The translations under genes were made by a program, and so were the position numbers. A model generated the notes under the pieces. It worked only from the letters and a program-made list of their open reading frames with translations, was not told the origin of the DNA and searched no databases. Shown one piece after another: positions 54,251 through 61,994 of a stretch of 64,000 nt of DNA; positions within the stretch are counted from its first letter, which is position 1; each line of letters begins with the position of its first letter. Location of the stretch: the NCBI RefSeq assembly GCF_027107535.1, contig NZ_CP114283.1, positions 4,216,001 through 4,280,000 on the forward strand. The letters run 5' to 3'. The DNA is from Streptomyces aurantiacus. GTDB taxonomy: Bacteria > Actinomycetota > Actinomycetes > Streptomycetales > Streptomycetaceae.

Positions 54251-54700
54251 ATGAGATTCAACCGTTCAGTCCTGACTGCAGCCGCATTTGCCGCTCTCGC
54301 GGTGGGAACCACGACCGCCCTGGCGGCACCCGCCTCCGCGGCACCCAACACCACGCCGCAGAAGGTCTGCGGGAGCGCCTACAAGACCGTGAACTCGGCG
54401 GCCGTCGGCTCGCTGGGCACGGTCTACCTGACGTACAACCCCGCCAACGGCGAGAACTGCGTGGCCACCATCCGCAACAACCCCGGCACCGCCGTGGACA
54501 TGTCCACCTGGGTCCACATTCCTGACACCCAGGAGTACGCCGAGGACTACGGGCGGTACACCTCATACGCGGGTCCGGCCTACGTGTACGGCAAGGGATA
54601 CTGCGTCAGTTGGGGCGGCGGCATCAACAACGTGTACGTGCAGGTGAACGACTCCAACTGCGCCGCACGCAAGGAGCACCGGGTCACCACCACCCGCTGA
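54251..54700 (+). CDS. Secreted spore-associated-protein-A-like protein
   Basis: A 149-residue exported protein. The signal peptide (RSVLTAAAFAALAVGTTTAL, cleavage after ASA) is followed by a domain with three regularly placed sequence blocks: CGSAYKTVNSAAVGSLGTVYLTYN, then GENCVATIRNNPGT and YTSYAGPAYVYGKGYCVSWGG, plus a C-terminal Cys in NDSNCAA. Four cysteines would give two disulfides. The blocks resemble SapA, a protein found on Streptomyces spores; its function is unknown. AAGGGGGAAAT precedes the ATG. Confidence 0.75.
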   Translation: MRFNRSVLTAAAFAALAVGTTTALAAPASAAPNTTPQKVCGSAYKTVNSAAVGSLGTVYLTYNPANGENCVATIRNNPGTAVDMSTWVHIPDTQEYAEDYGRYTSYAGPAYVYGKGYCVSWGGGINNVYVQVNDSNCAARKEHRVTTTR

Positions 54701-54802
54701 CCTGCTGCTTGACGGCCACACGTCCACGTAGTTCTCCTTGAGTGACAGCCGCCGATGTGGCTGGGCAACGCGCCTGGGAGTAGGCCGAGTTGAGTACGAA
54801 GA

Positions 54803-54841
54803 CCCCTGGCGGGCGATGTCGGTGGACTTTCCCGCCAGGGG
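54803..54841. terminator. Perfect 11-bp stem-loop
   Basis: CCCCTGGCGGG (54803-54813) pairs with CCCGCCAGGGG (54831-54841) across a 17-nt loop. It lies about 100 bp downstream of the SapA-like stop and could terminate transcription from either side. Confidence 0.5.
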
Positions 54842-54894
54842 CCGGGGCTGTGCCTTCTTCCACCACGAGCGCGGGCTGATCACGACACGCAACC

Positions 54895-54929
54895 GCTTGG
54901 TGCTCCGCGTGTCCCACCAGGCGGGGTGA
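54895..54929 (+). repeat. Direct repeat, copy 2
   Basis: Matches 54186-54222 in the same orientation, 709 bp apart. The two copies flank the SapA-like gene; the copy downstream has no gene after it on the same strand. Confidence 0.6.
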
Positions 54930-55076
54930 ATCCCGTCTTCGCCGTGCAAGTGGTGACCCCGCGGTGTTCGCCGCTCGGCGCCCTGACGGTACCCCGGAGT
55001 CTGTACGTGGCTGTCGTGCTCCGATTCGGCGGTCGGTGATCCTTCTCCGTACGGGTCGATGAAACCGCGACAGCCG

Positions 55077-55517
55077 CTACCAGCGACGACGCGTCTCGTG
55101 ATCATGAGGTGCGGCCGGAGCGGGGATGCGCCGGTACGCGGCGCGGGCGTTGACGATGCGGGCGACGGCGGTTCCGGCGACTGCTGCGGCGAGCAGGCAC
55201 GAGAGCCAGGTGGTGTCGCGGTGCCCGGCCCAGGTGAGTTGTCCCGCAGGTGGGATGGCGAAGCCGTTGAGGAAGAGCCAGCACAGTACGGCGGTTCCAG
55301 GGGCCGCGGTGAGGCGGGCGAACAGCCCGAGCAGGGCAGCCAGGAGGGACAGCGCGATCAGCGCCGTGGTGGGGTGTCCCCGACCGTCGAGGTGGCTGGT
55401 GAGCGCCACCAGCAGCAGGGCGCCGATGGAGGCCGCGAACCAGACGAGCCGGGTCGCGACGGGCTGCGGAACTGCTCTGGCACCTGTGCTCAGCCGTACC
55501 CACTCGATCATGCCCAT
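55077..55517 (-). CDS. Small integral membrane protein
   Basis: A 146-residue protein with four helices: VATRLVWFAASIGALLLVAL, TALIALSLLAALLGLFARL, GTAVLCWLFLNGFAI and WLSCLLAAAVAGTAVARIV, ending in a basic tail (DHETRRRW). This layout recalls DUF4118-type membrane parts of sensor kinases, but no kinase follows. GAGAGG precedes the ATG at 55517. It stands alone. Function unknown. Confidence 0.7.
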   Translation of the reverse strand: MGMIEWVRLSTGARAVPQPVATRLVWFAASIGALLLVALTSHLDGRGHPTTALIALSLLAALLGLFARLTAAPGTAVLCWLFLNGFAIPPAGQLTWAGHRDTTWLSCLLAAAVAGTAVARIVNARAAYRRIPAPAAPHDHETRRRW

Positions 55518-55999
55518 GGCGCCTCTCTGTTCGCTTTCCTGTGCGGGTGCGGGACAGGGCCCGCAATCTCGCCCGGTCCGTGCCCCACAGGCGAATTCTT
55601 CCAGGCAGACGTCGGTTGCGGGTACTCCGCGCCGGAGCAGACCGCCGTTGCCGGGCATCGAGGTGCGACACGAGTTGGGCCGGAAGAGGCTCTCGGCCGG
55701 CGTCGCCTTGTTCAATCGTGCCGGGGCTCCTCGTCGTCCGCCGTCGTACTTCATGACAACCGGTCCAACTCCGGTGTCGCAGGACATCGGCAGTGAAGTT
55801 GGACGGTCTGACGGCGGAGCCAGACCAGGGGAGGAGCCGAAGGCGAGGACCTGGCTCCAAGCGCTTGCATGAGCTGCCACCCCCGATAGCGGTCCCGGAA
55901 GTATCGACTTGGCGGCTATTCCTGCGACAGGCCCTGCGCGTACCCGGAATTGTGGCCTCCACCACGGCGAATGTGGTCTTGACCTGGTGAGATCGCCGG
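55518..55999. other. Divergent intergenic region
   Basis: About 480 bp between two membrane-protein genes. Open frames on both strands look spurious; no operator or promoter pair could be fixed. Confidence 0.45.
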
Positions 56000-57013
56000 A
56001 TGCTCGGTTTCCTTCTCCGTCTCCTGCCGTTCTGGGTCCGCGAGCCGCTGCTCATCGCGGTCGGATCCGTCCTCGGCGTACGCATCATGTATCTCGCCGT
56101 CAGCGATCACGACCGGGTTGCGGCCGGTCTCAGCGTGGTGTTCCTCGTGTTCACCGCAGTGCGCGTCCACGTGGTGGTCCGTGCCCTGCGTGCACGCCGG
56201 AACTCGAGTCCGGCGGTTGCCGCCGGCGGGGCGGCGGTCGATGCTGCCGCCCAGCCCCAGCCCCAGGCCCAGGCCCAGGCCGGAGCTGGGCCGCGTCCCG
56301 GCCCGAACACTCTGGAGAAGGAGCCCAACGCGTGGGGCCAGGCCTTCGCGGCCGTGGCCGTGTTCGGGGCACTGGCGGCCGCGGTGTGGTTGGGGCCGAG
56401 CGTGATGCCGTCCGGTGACAGCACCCCGCAACCCGCCTCGTGTTCGGACGGAGAACACGAGGAGCTTCCGAAGACCTACAAGAAGACGCCTCGGCCGGTG
56501 ACCGGTGAAGAGCTGTGCGAGGCGCTCAACCGGCCGGACCTGGCCAAGCTCCTCGGAACGCCTGGAGAGATTGCGACCGCTGCTTCCGGTAGCAGCAACA
56601 CGGCTCCCCTGACGGATGGGAAGGTTGCCCAGCCGGAGGCCGAGGTCACGTTCGACACGTACTCAGTGAATGTCTCGGCCACTTACAACAAGCTGACGAC
56701 TGACCAGTACGTGAAGCTGATGAAGTACGGGAATGAGATAGACGTCAGGACCCTCAAGGTTCTCGGACGGCCCGCGGTCTTCGCCTCGGACCACACCATG
56801 AAGATCGAGATCAACCTCGGGGGTGGCGGATCCGGCGGACCGGTCGAACAAGGCCCTCTGGCCAGGACGCTTACCGTGGCCCTCGACCGCCAGGATCACG
56901 GCGGCTACTGCGACATCACCGTATGGAGCAAGTCCGGAGCCCTCCCGAACGACAGCGTTCTCCTCGACATCGCTGAGAAGGTTCTCCCGACGATCCCCGA
57001 ACGGCCTGTTTGA
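56000..57013 (+). CDS. Membrane-anchored DUF6215-like protein
   Basis: A 337-residue protein. Two short hydrophobic helices (near 15-35 and 40-60) are followed by an Ala/Gln-rich linker with repeated PQAQAQ, a third helix (GQAFAAVAVFGALAAAVWLG near 112-132) and an extracytoplasmic domain with SCSDGEHEELPKTYKKTPRP, then GEELCEALNRPDLAKLLGTP and YCDITVWSKSG, which hold paired cysteines. The C-terminal part matches the DUF6215 pattern as I remember it; the name is tentative. Single gene; function unknown. Confidence 0.7.
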   Translation: MLGFLLRLLPFWVREPLLIAVGSVLGVRIMYLAVSDHDRVAAGLSVVFLVFTAVRVHVVVRALRARRNSSPAVAAGGAAVDAAAQPQPQAQAQAGAGPRPGPNTLEKEPNAWGQAFAAVAVFGALAAAVWLGPSVMPSGDSTPQPASCSDGEHEELPKTYKKTPRPVTGEELCEALNRPDLAKLLGTPGEIATAASGSSNTAPLTDGKVAQPEAEVTFDTYSVNVSATYNKLTTDQYVKLMKYGNEIDVRTLKVLGRPAVFASDHTMKIEINLGGGGSGGPVEQGPLARTLTVALDRQDHGGYCDITVWSKSGALPNDSVLLDIAEKVLPTIPERPV

Positions 57014-57523
57014 TGAGGCGCTGCGAACTTGGGCCGTGAAAAGACTGATCCGATCGCTCCGTCGGCGATGGCATTCGTCTCGTGACGGGACTCGTGCCGC
57101 GATTCTCTTGAGGCACAGTCCGAACGGCGGTGCAGGGGCACTGCCATCCCCAACCGGCGGCGGAGCGACTGGTTGTGCCTTCCCTGCCGGTGACCGGCAG
57201 GGAAGGCACTGCATGACGCGGTCTTCGCCCGAGTCGATGGTCCCTGCCACCGTGGACACCCTGCTCTGCCTGCCAAGGGGCAACGGAACCGAAGTTCGCC
57301 AGACACCGCACGGCCATGTGGTTTCGACGTGGCGATGACCTGGTACCGGCCATGCCACTGCTGAGCCCGGTCGACCCGAATGACGATTGAAGACCCTCGC
57401 TTCAGTCGTACCGCGAGAGGGTGGCCGAAGACGGAGCCTTGTGACTGTGCGGCGACCGGACCAGTGCCTCCTCAGCCGTGCGACCAGGGTCGCAGGGTTC
57501 GCCGGCTGGGCGTGGTGCGCCCG
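57014..57523. other. Convergent intergenic region
   Basis: About 510 bp between the ends of two genes. Apart from a strong hairpin at 57175-57209 nothing was recognised. Confidence 0.5.
57175..57209. terminator. Perfect 16-bp hairpin terminator
   Basis: GTGCCTTCCCTGCCGG (57175-57190) pairs with CCGGCAGGGAAGGCAC (57194-57209) around a 3-nt loop. It lies between convergent genes and has no T-tract. Confidence 0.6.
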
Positions 57524-58189
57524 CTACCGCTTCCCGACGGTGTAGGTCAGGTGGGTCACCCGGGATGATGCGTCCGTACGGGACTGGTCGAGGGCGAGGC
57601 GGGTCGGGTCCACGCGGTCGAACAGGCGGATACCGGTGCCGAACAGCACGGGCGCGAGGGTGATTGAGAACTCGTCGATCAGGCCGCCGTCCAGGTACTC
57701 CTGGATCGTCTCGGCGCCGCCGGAGATGCGGACGTCACGGTCGCCGGCGGCCTCGCGGGCCTGGTCGAGCGCGCTGGAGATGCCGTCGTTGACGAAATGG
57801 AAGGTCGTGCCGCCCGGCCGCTCCCACGGATCACGCTTGGTGTGGGTGACGACGAACACCGGGGTGTGGAACGGCGCCTCCTCCGGCCACGCCAACTCGC
57901 CGGCGTCGAGCATGCGCTTGCCCATGACGCTCGCGCCGGTGCGCTCGTACGTCGCCCGTGCGATGTCGTTGTCGATGCCTTCCTCGCCGCCCTCGCCGAG
58001 CTTGAGGTTCTCCCGGAACCACCGCTGCGGGAACAGCCACGCCTGCAGCTCCGACCACTTCGTCATCCAGCGCTGGACCCTCGGGTCGTTCTGACCTTCG
58101 GGCGAGAATGCGAGCTCGACGGGCACGGCTTCCGGGGCCATGAAGCCGTCGAGCGACATCGTCACGCTGAAGAACACCTTCCCGCCCAT
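57524..58189 (-). CDS. Dihydrofolate-reductase/RibD-C-like reductase
   Basis: A 221-residue protein. GGKVFFSVTMSLDGFMAPE, GASVMGKRMLDAGE, TPVFVVTHTKRDPWERPGG, DVRISGGAETIQEYLDGGLIDEFSITLAPVLFGTGIRLFD are the NADPH-binding and substrate regions of the RibD-C/DHFR group. Its first 110 residues carry an insertion (WSELQAWLFPQRWFREN) between the usual beta strands. The start overlaps the stop of the AHSA1 gene by one base (TGATG). Part of an arsR-AHSA1-reductase operon; the natural substrate is unknown. Confidence 0.88.
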   Translation of the reverse strand: MGGKVFFSVTMSLDGFMAPEAVPVELAFSPEGQNDPRVQRWMTKWSELQAWLFPQRWFRENLKLGEGGEEGIDNDIARATYERTGASVMGKRMLDAGELAWPEEAPFHTPVFVVTHTKRDPWERPGGTTFHFVNDGISSALDQAREAAGDRDVRISGGAETIQEYLDGGLIDEFSITLAPVLFGTGIRLFDRVDPTRLALDQSRTDASSRVTHLTYTVGKR

Positions 58190-58725
58190 CAGCCTTCCGC
58201 TCCCTTCGGTGGGGTTTCGTTCCGGCCGGTGTCGTTCCGGGTGAGGCCAACGACGTAGGCCGCCAGGTTGCGCAGCGTCTGCTCGCCGCCCTCGACCGCG
58301 TGGTACTTCTCCGCCGCCTCGTCGCGCAGTTCCTTGGTGGGGAACACCGTGCGCATCACGATCCGGGTCTCCTCGCCGGCCGACTCGAAGGTCAGGACCG
58401 ACTCGAAGGCGTTGGGGTCGTCGCGGGACTCGCCGTGCACCAGCGCGATTCGTGTCGGCGGGACGATCTCTGTCCAGGTGATCCACTCCTGGTAGTCGGT
58501 CCCGTCCGGCCCGTGCATCACGAAGGCCCAGGCCCCGCCCGTGCGGAACTCGAAGGACCGCGTCGTGGTGGTGAACCCATCCGGTCCCCACCACCGCGAC
58601 AGGTGCCGCACCTGCGTGAACGCCTCGAACACCAGCTCCCTCGGAGCGCCGATGGCCCGGGAGATCACGATCTCGCGGTCCGCGGTCGTGTGGTCGGGCT
58701 CGCCGCTGCTACTGGTCTTCGTCAT
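58189..58725 (-). CDS. SRPBCC/AHSA1-family protein
   Basis: A 178-residue protein of the Aha1/START-like fold: ADREIVISRAIGAPRELVFEAFTQVRHLSRWWGPDG, SFEFRTGGAWAFVMHGPDGTDY, ESVLTFESAGEETRIVMRTVFP. Such proteins, when encoded next to ArsR regulators in actinomycetes, are thought to bind small hydrophobic ligands. It overlaps the upstream ArsR gene by 17 nt and the downstream reductase gene by 1 nt, so the three are translated from one message. Confidence 0.9.
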   Translation of the reverse strand: MTKTSSSGEPDHTTADREIVISRAIGAPRELVFEAFTQVRHLSRWWGPDGFTTTTRSFEFRTGGAWAFVMHGPDGTDYQEWITWTEIVPPTRIALVHGESRDDPNAFESVLTFESAGEETRIVMRTVFPTKELRDEAAEKYHAVEGGEQTLRNLAAYVVGLTRNDTGRNETPPKGAEG

Positions 58726-59071
58726 CCGGGGGTTCCTCCTGCCTTGCCTGTTTCAGATCTCGCACGTACTCGTCCAGCCGGTCGAAGGTCTCGTTCCAGA
58801 ACTGTTCGAAGCCGCCCACCCACTCGTGGATCGGCCGCAGCCCGCGGGCGTCCAGGCCGTACAGCCGCTGCTTGCCCGCTCCGCGGACATGCACCAGCCC
58901 GACCTCGCGGAGCACCCGCAGGTGCTTGGACGCCTGCGGCTGGCTCATCCCCAGGTCCCGCGCCAGTTCGGTCACAGGTCGTTCGCCGCCCCGCAGCAGC
59001 ATCAGGATCTCCCGCCGCTGCGGCTCGGCGATCGCGTTGAACGCGTCCGAGGTCGTCGCCGCTCGTGCCAT
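58709..59071 (-). CDS. ArsR-family (SmtB-like) transcriptional regulator
   Basis: A 120-residue winged helix protein: DAFNAIAEPQRREILMLLRGGERPVTELARDLGMSQPQASKHLRVLREVGLVHVRGAGKQRLYGLD. The recognition helix is QPQASKHLRVL. No metal-binding ELCVCDL-type cysteines are present, so it senses something other than arsenic or zinc, as usual for ArsR genes paired with AHSA1. It is first in the operon. An inverted repeat, CGTAT-N12-ATACG, lies 9 bp before its start. Confidence 0.92.
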   Translation of the reverse strand: MARAATTSDAFNAIAEPQRREILMLLRGGERPVTELARDLGMSQPQASKHLRVLREVGLVHVRGAGKQRLYGLDARGLRPIHEWVGGFEQFWNETFDRLDEYVRDLKQARQEEPPDDEDQ

Positions 59072-59079
59072 GACACCAT

Positions 59080-59101
59080 CGTATGCCCATATCGGAATAC
59101 G
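59080..59101. promoter_or_regulatory. Candidate ArsR operator
   Basis: CGTAT (59080-59084) and ATACG (59097-59101) form an inverted repeat with a 12-bp centre, immediately upstream of the arsR start. The position is right for autorepression. Confidence 0.5.
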
Positions 59102-59477
59102 TCAACGGCTGTGTGACCACCGACCCGCTCGGTCCGGTCCCGCCAACCTGACCGGTCCGCAGTCGCTGACTGAGCAGGTCCGTACGATCGGCGACGCCCT
59201 CGGCCGCCCCTTGGTCTTTGCAGAACTGGACGAAGACGCGGCGGCCGCCGCGTTGGAGGCACAGGGCCCGCCCCCGGAATACGCCCGTGCCATCGTCGGG
59301 GCCCACGGGCTGATGGAGGCGGAGCCGGAGCAGGTGTCGCCGGCGGTGGCCGAGATCACCGGTCGGCCCGCACGCACATACCGCGAATGGGTCGCGGACC
59401 ATGTGGGGGACTTCGCTGGCGGTATCGCTGCCGTCCTCCCCGCTCGGAAATGTCCGTCCAACGGCTCGTGGGAATGA
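59101..59477 (+). pseudogene. NmrA/SDR-type dehydrogenase relic (C-terminal part)
   Basis: ANLTGPQSLTEQVRTIGDALGRPLVFAEL, then EVSP-like EQVSPAVAEITGRPARTYREWVADH and VGDFAG, form the C-terminal part of an NmrA-like NAD(P)-binding protein (family motif TGRPxRTxxxWxxDH). The NAD-binding half is absent and no start precedes it; the frame runs back through the arsR operator region. It lies directly next to the arsR operon, so it may be the remains of an original divergent target gene. Confidence 0.6.
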
Positions 59478-59599
59478 GCAGGGTGGGCGCTGAACGAGAG
59501 GAGGTGGAGCGGAGTGAATGCGCTGACCATGAACCCGCGCGTCATGCCTCACCTGGTGTCAGCCGGGACTCCCCGTACCGATGGCCTACAATTATCTAT

Positions 59600-59625
59600 C
59601 CATGGAAGATGGTTCTTCGGAAGAT
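59600..59625. promoter_or_regulatory. Candidate MarR site at its own promoter
   Basis: CCATGGAAG (59600-59608) followed by an inverted GAAGA-TGGT-TCTTC arrangement. It matches half of the palindrome at 61786-61804. Confidence 0.45.
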
Positions 59626-59630
59626 GAGTG

Positions 59631-60146
59631 ATGGCTGACGCTGACCTGAAGCTGCTGTACCGGGAGCTGGTCTCGCTGGAGATCGAGCTGTGGGACGGCG
59701 TCGAGGGGCGGTTGAGGGCCGAGTACGACCTGCCGCTGACCTCGTTCGAGGTGCTGCACCTGCTGCTGCAGCGGCCCGGGCGGCGCATCCAGGACATCGC
59801 GGAGAAGTTCTCGATCACGGTGGGCGGCACAAGCAAGGTGGTCGATCGCCTGGAGGCGGCGGGCCTGTGCGAGCGGCGGGCCAATCCGAACGACCGCCGT
59901 TCCTCGATCGTCGAGCTGACATCCGAGGGGCGGAAGCTGGTGAGCGGGGCGCTGAAGGTCTTCGAGGAGGAGCTGGAACTGCGGATCGGGTCGGTGATCA
60001 CCGAGCAGTCCGTACGCGAGGTGACCGCGGTCCTCAGCACGCTGCGGGCAGCCGGACGCGCCCTGGACGCGGAGCGGAAGGCCGCCGCGAAGACACCGGT
60101 ACCGGCTGTGCGGGCGCCGAAGCAGCCCGGCCGACCTGCACCGTGA
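59631..60146 (+). CDS. MarR-family transcriptional regulator
   Basis: A 171-residue winged-helix regulator. FEVLHLLLQRPGRRIQDIAEKFSITVGGTSKVVDRLEAAGLCERRANPNDRRSSIVELTSEG includes the recognition helix VGGTSKVVDRL and the wing PNDRRSSI; the C-terminal tail is Ala/Pro-rich. The ATG at 59631 is used. A CCATGGAAG motif lies 22 bp before it, and three 15-bp-spaced TTCCATG copies occur upstream of the VOC gene 2 kb away, so it may control both promoters. Confidence 0.92.
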   Translation: MADADLKLLYRELVSLEIELWDGVEGRLRAEYDLPLTSFEVLHLLLQRPGRRIQDIAEKFSITVGGTSKVVDRLEAAGLCERRANPNDRRSSIVELTSEGRKLVSGALKVFEEELELRIGSVITEQSVREVTAVLSTLRAAGRALDAERKAAAKTPVPAVRAPKQPGRPAP

Positions 60147-60230
60147 GCCGCGACGGGTCGGCCGTGCCGGTGGGTCGACAGGCCAGGGCCGGACGAACAG
60201 GGCACCGGTCCCGGCCTCTCGGTTCACGAT

Positions 60231-60656
60231 TCAGTCGGCGATACCGGCGAAGGCGATGACTTTGTCGATACGGCCTCGGACGAGGAGGTTGCCGGGGCCG
60301 CCGTTGCGTGTGGCGTACTCCTCGGCGCGGCCGTTGCCCATGTAGCGGGCGCCGAGCAGTCCGCCCCAGCGCAGCATGTCGTCAGGGGCCTCGGAGATCT
60401 CTGCGCGTCCTTGGAACAGGACGAATGCGTACGGTGGCCGGTGCTCGTCGACGCAGAGGGCGAACCGTCCGTCGCGGGCGAGGTTGCGGCCTTTGACTCC
60501 GTTCTTCTCCGTGGTGAGCATGATGTCGTCGCCGTCGAGGAGGAACCAGACCGGTGTCACGTGAGGGCTGCCGTCGGCGCGGACGGTGGACAGCTTGCCG
60601 GTGCGAGTGCCGTGCGTGGCGAAGGCCCGCCACTGCTGCTCGGTCATCTTCCGCAT
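60231..60656 (-). CDS. PPOX-class F420/flavin-dependent enzyme
   Basis: A 141-residue split-barrel protein: QWRAFATHGTRTGKLSTVRADGSPHVTPVWFLLDGDDIMLTT is the opening, and KNGVKGRNLARDGRFALCVD and RGRIDKVIAFAG complete the cofactor-binding fold. The family (Rv1155-like) uses F420 or FMN to reduce small molecules. It is the last of three co-directional genes (VOC, SnoaL-like, this one); a strong hairpin separates it from the SnoaL-like gene, so it may be expressed at a lower level. Confidence 0.85.
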   Translation of the reverse strand: MRKMTEQQWRAFATHGTRTGKLSTVRADGSPHVTPVWFLLDGDDIMLTTEKNGVKGRNLARDGRFALCVDEHRPPYAFVLFQGRAEISEAPDDMLRWGGLLGARYMGNGRAEEYATRNGGPGNLLVRGRIDKVIAFAGIAD

Positions 60657-60691
60657 GGGGGTGCCTTTCGCATGTGTACGGCTTGACTTGC

Positions 60692-60724
60692 GGGTGTCCG
60701 GGGCCGACTCGGCCCCGGACACCC
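60692..60724 (-). terminator. Perfect 16-bp hairpin between SnoaL-like and PPOX genes
   Basis: GGGTGTCCGGGGCCGA (60692-60707) and TCGGCCCCGGACACCC (60709-60724) pair almost without a loop. It would act as a terminator or attenuator inside the gene set. Confidence 0.6.
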
Positions 60725-60730
60725 ATGAGG

Positions 60731-61123
60731 TCAGCCCCAGAAGGCGTCTTCGGTGGCCGGGTCCTCGGAGAAGAGCCACATCTCGGTGATCCTGCCGCCT
60801 GCGATGCGCAGGAGGTCGACGCCGTTCATGCTCATCGACGCGTTGTCGCGACGGCCGCTGAAGTGGATGGTGGCGGTGACCAGGTCGCCGTTGGCCATGA
60901 GCGTGTGGATCGTGTCGATGGCGAAGCTGCCCTGGCTGGCTTCCATCATCCCGCCGAGCATCTGGAAGACGGCGCCCCGGCCCTTGTGCTCGCCGGAGAA
61001 CTGATGGGCGCCCGGCTGGTGCCAGACGATTCCCTCGTCGAGGAGCTCGCCGAGGGTGGCCATGTCTGCCGTCTGCACGGCCTGGAAGTAGGTGCGGGCG
61101 ATCTCGATGTTGGCGCTGGTCAT
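60731..61123 (-). CDS. SnoaL/NTF2-like protein
   Basis: A 130-residue cone-shaped NTF2-like fold: IEIARTYFQAVQTADMATLGELLDEGIVWHQPGAHQFSG, RGAVFQMLGGMMEAS, LVTATIHFSGRRDNASMSMNGVDLLRIAGGRITEMWLFSED. Members are small cyclases, hydrolases or binding proteins. AAGGAG precedes the ATG. It lies between the VOC and PPOX genes. Ligand unknown. Confidence 0.88.
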   Translation of the reverse strand: MTSANIEIARTYFQAVQTADMATLGELLDEGIVWHQPGAHQFSGEHKGRGAVFQMLGGMMEASQGSFAIDTIHTLMANGDLVTATIHFSGRRDNASMSMNGVDLLRIAGGRITEMWLFSEDPATEDAFWG

Positions 61124-61248
61124 GTCTCTTGCTCCTTGGTGTCTTGCGCGGGGATGTTGGCCATACGGCGAAGTCGAGGCGGTCGGCGAGGCAGGCTTCG
61201 GTGAGTCTCCAGGCGGTGAACGGGGGAGATGCGGCCCTGCGGAACCGG

Positions 61249-61629
61249 TCAGGCGGCGGGCGCGGAGAAGACGCCGAAGTGGTTGCCTGCGGTGTCCTGC
61301 AGTCGGGCGAAGGTGAAGCCCGCAGCGTCGGAGACCGGCTCCATGAGGACCTCGGCGCCGAGGTCCTGGCCGCGTTCGACGGTCGCGGCGACATCCTGGA
61401 CGAGGACGTGGAAGATCGCGTAGTTGGGGAAGCCGCCCTCCGACTCCCACACACCGCCCGCCGGCTGCTGGGCGTCCGGCGTCATCACCGAGTGGTAGGT
61501 GACACCCGGGGTGTTGGTGTTGAGGACGTACTTCCAGTCGAAGAGCTCGCCGTAGAACTCCTTGACCTTCTCCGGCTGGTCGGTACCGAACTCGAACCAG
61601 GCGACCGAGTTGAAGGCGGGAACGGTCAT
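61249..61629 (-). CDS. VOC-family (glyoxalase/bleomycin-resistance fold) protein
   Basis: A 126-residue protein with two beta-alpha-beta-beta-beta modules: SVAWFEFGTDQPEKVKEFYGELFDWKY, HSVMTPDAQQPAGGVWESEG, IFHVLVQDVAATVERGQDLGAEVLMEPVSD and FARLQDTAGNHFGVF. Such proteins bind metals or drugs or act as dioxygenases. The ATG at 61629 has AAGGAG eight bases upstream; a GTG three codons earlier is too close. First gene of a VOC-SnoaL-PPOX set. Confidence 0.88.
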   Translation of the reverse strand: MTVPAFNSVAWFEFGTDQPEKVKEFYGELFDWKYVLNTNTPGVTYHSVMTPDAQQPAGGVWESEGGFPNYAIFHVLVQDVAATVERGQDLGAEVLMEPVSDAAGFTFARLQDTAGNHFGVFSAPAA

Positions 61630-61994
61630 GGCACTCACTCCTTAGGCCTCATGGGGCGAGACGTGTGACTCTTCGTGTCAGGTGGATTCCAGGCGGTGAC
61701 CGCATCCCGCGGCGGGGCACCTTGCCGGAACCGGCACGAATGAGGGCTGCGCATCGATCCGGCGCCCAGCAAACCATTTACATTCCATGGAAGCAACTTC
61801 CATGAATTGTTGTTCCATGGGTATGGGTTCGGTGGTCCTCAGTCGTCCGAACCGTGGACATCACAGGAGCCCGGCGGCTCGGAAGCGGACGGCCGAGTCG
61901 GGAGGAAGCGGTCATGGAGCCGGTCGAGATCGAGGCGAAGACCCTGATCCAGAGGTCGAAGACCCCGTCGAACGACTACGTGATCGGGCCCGCA
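61630..61994. other. Promoter region of the VOC gene set
   Basis: About 365 bp between the VOC start and the end of the hxlR-type gene. It contains an AT-richer segment at 61770-61820 with the palindrome and three repeats described separately. The open frame at 61787-62005 is rejected. Confidence 0.6.
61783..61820. promoter_or_regulatory. Palindrome and three 15-bp-spaced TTCCATG repeats
   Basis: CATGGAAGCAACTTCCATG (61786-61804) is a perfect 8+8 bp inverted repeat. TTCCATG starts at 61783, 61798 and 61813, exactly 15 bp apart. The arrangement suggests cooperative binding of a MarR-type dimer at the promoter of the VOC gene set, about 155 bp before its start. Confidence 0.7.

Larger units (their letters stand above)
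54701..55076. other. Convergent intergenic region with a stem-loop and a direct repeat
   Basis: About 375 bp. It contains a perfect stem-loop at 54803-54841 and copy 2 of the repeat at 54895-54929. No gene was recognised; the small open frames have no family resemblance. Confidence 0.55.

Noticed and set aside
54563..55105. Possible transposase remnant between the direct repeats
   Set aside because: No DDE-type motif or terminal inverted repeat could be found; only the direct repeat and one stem-loop are clear.
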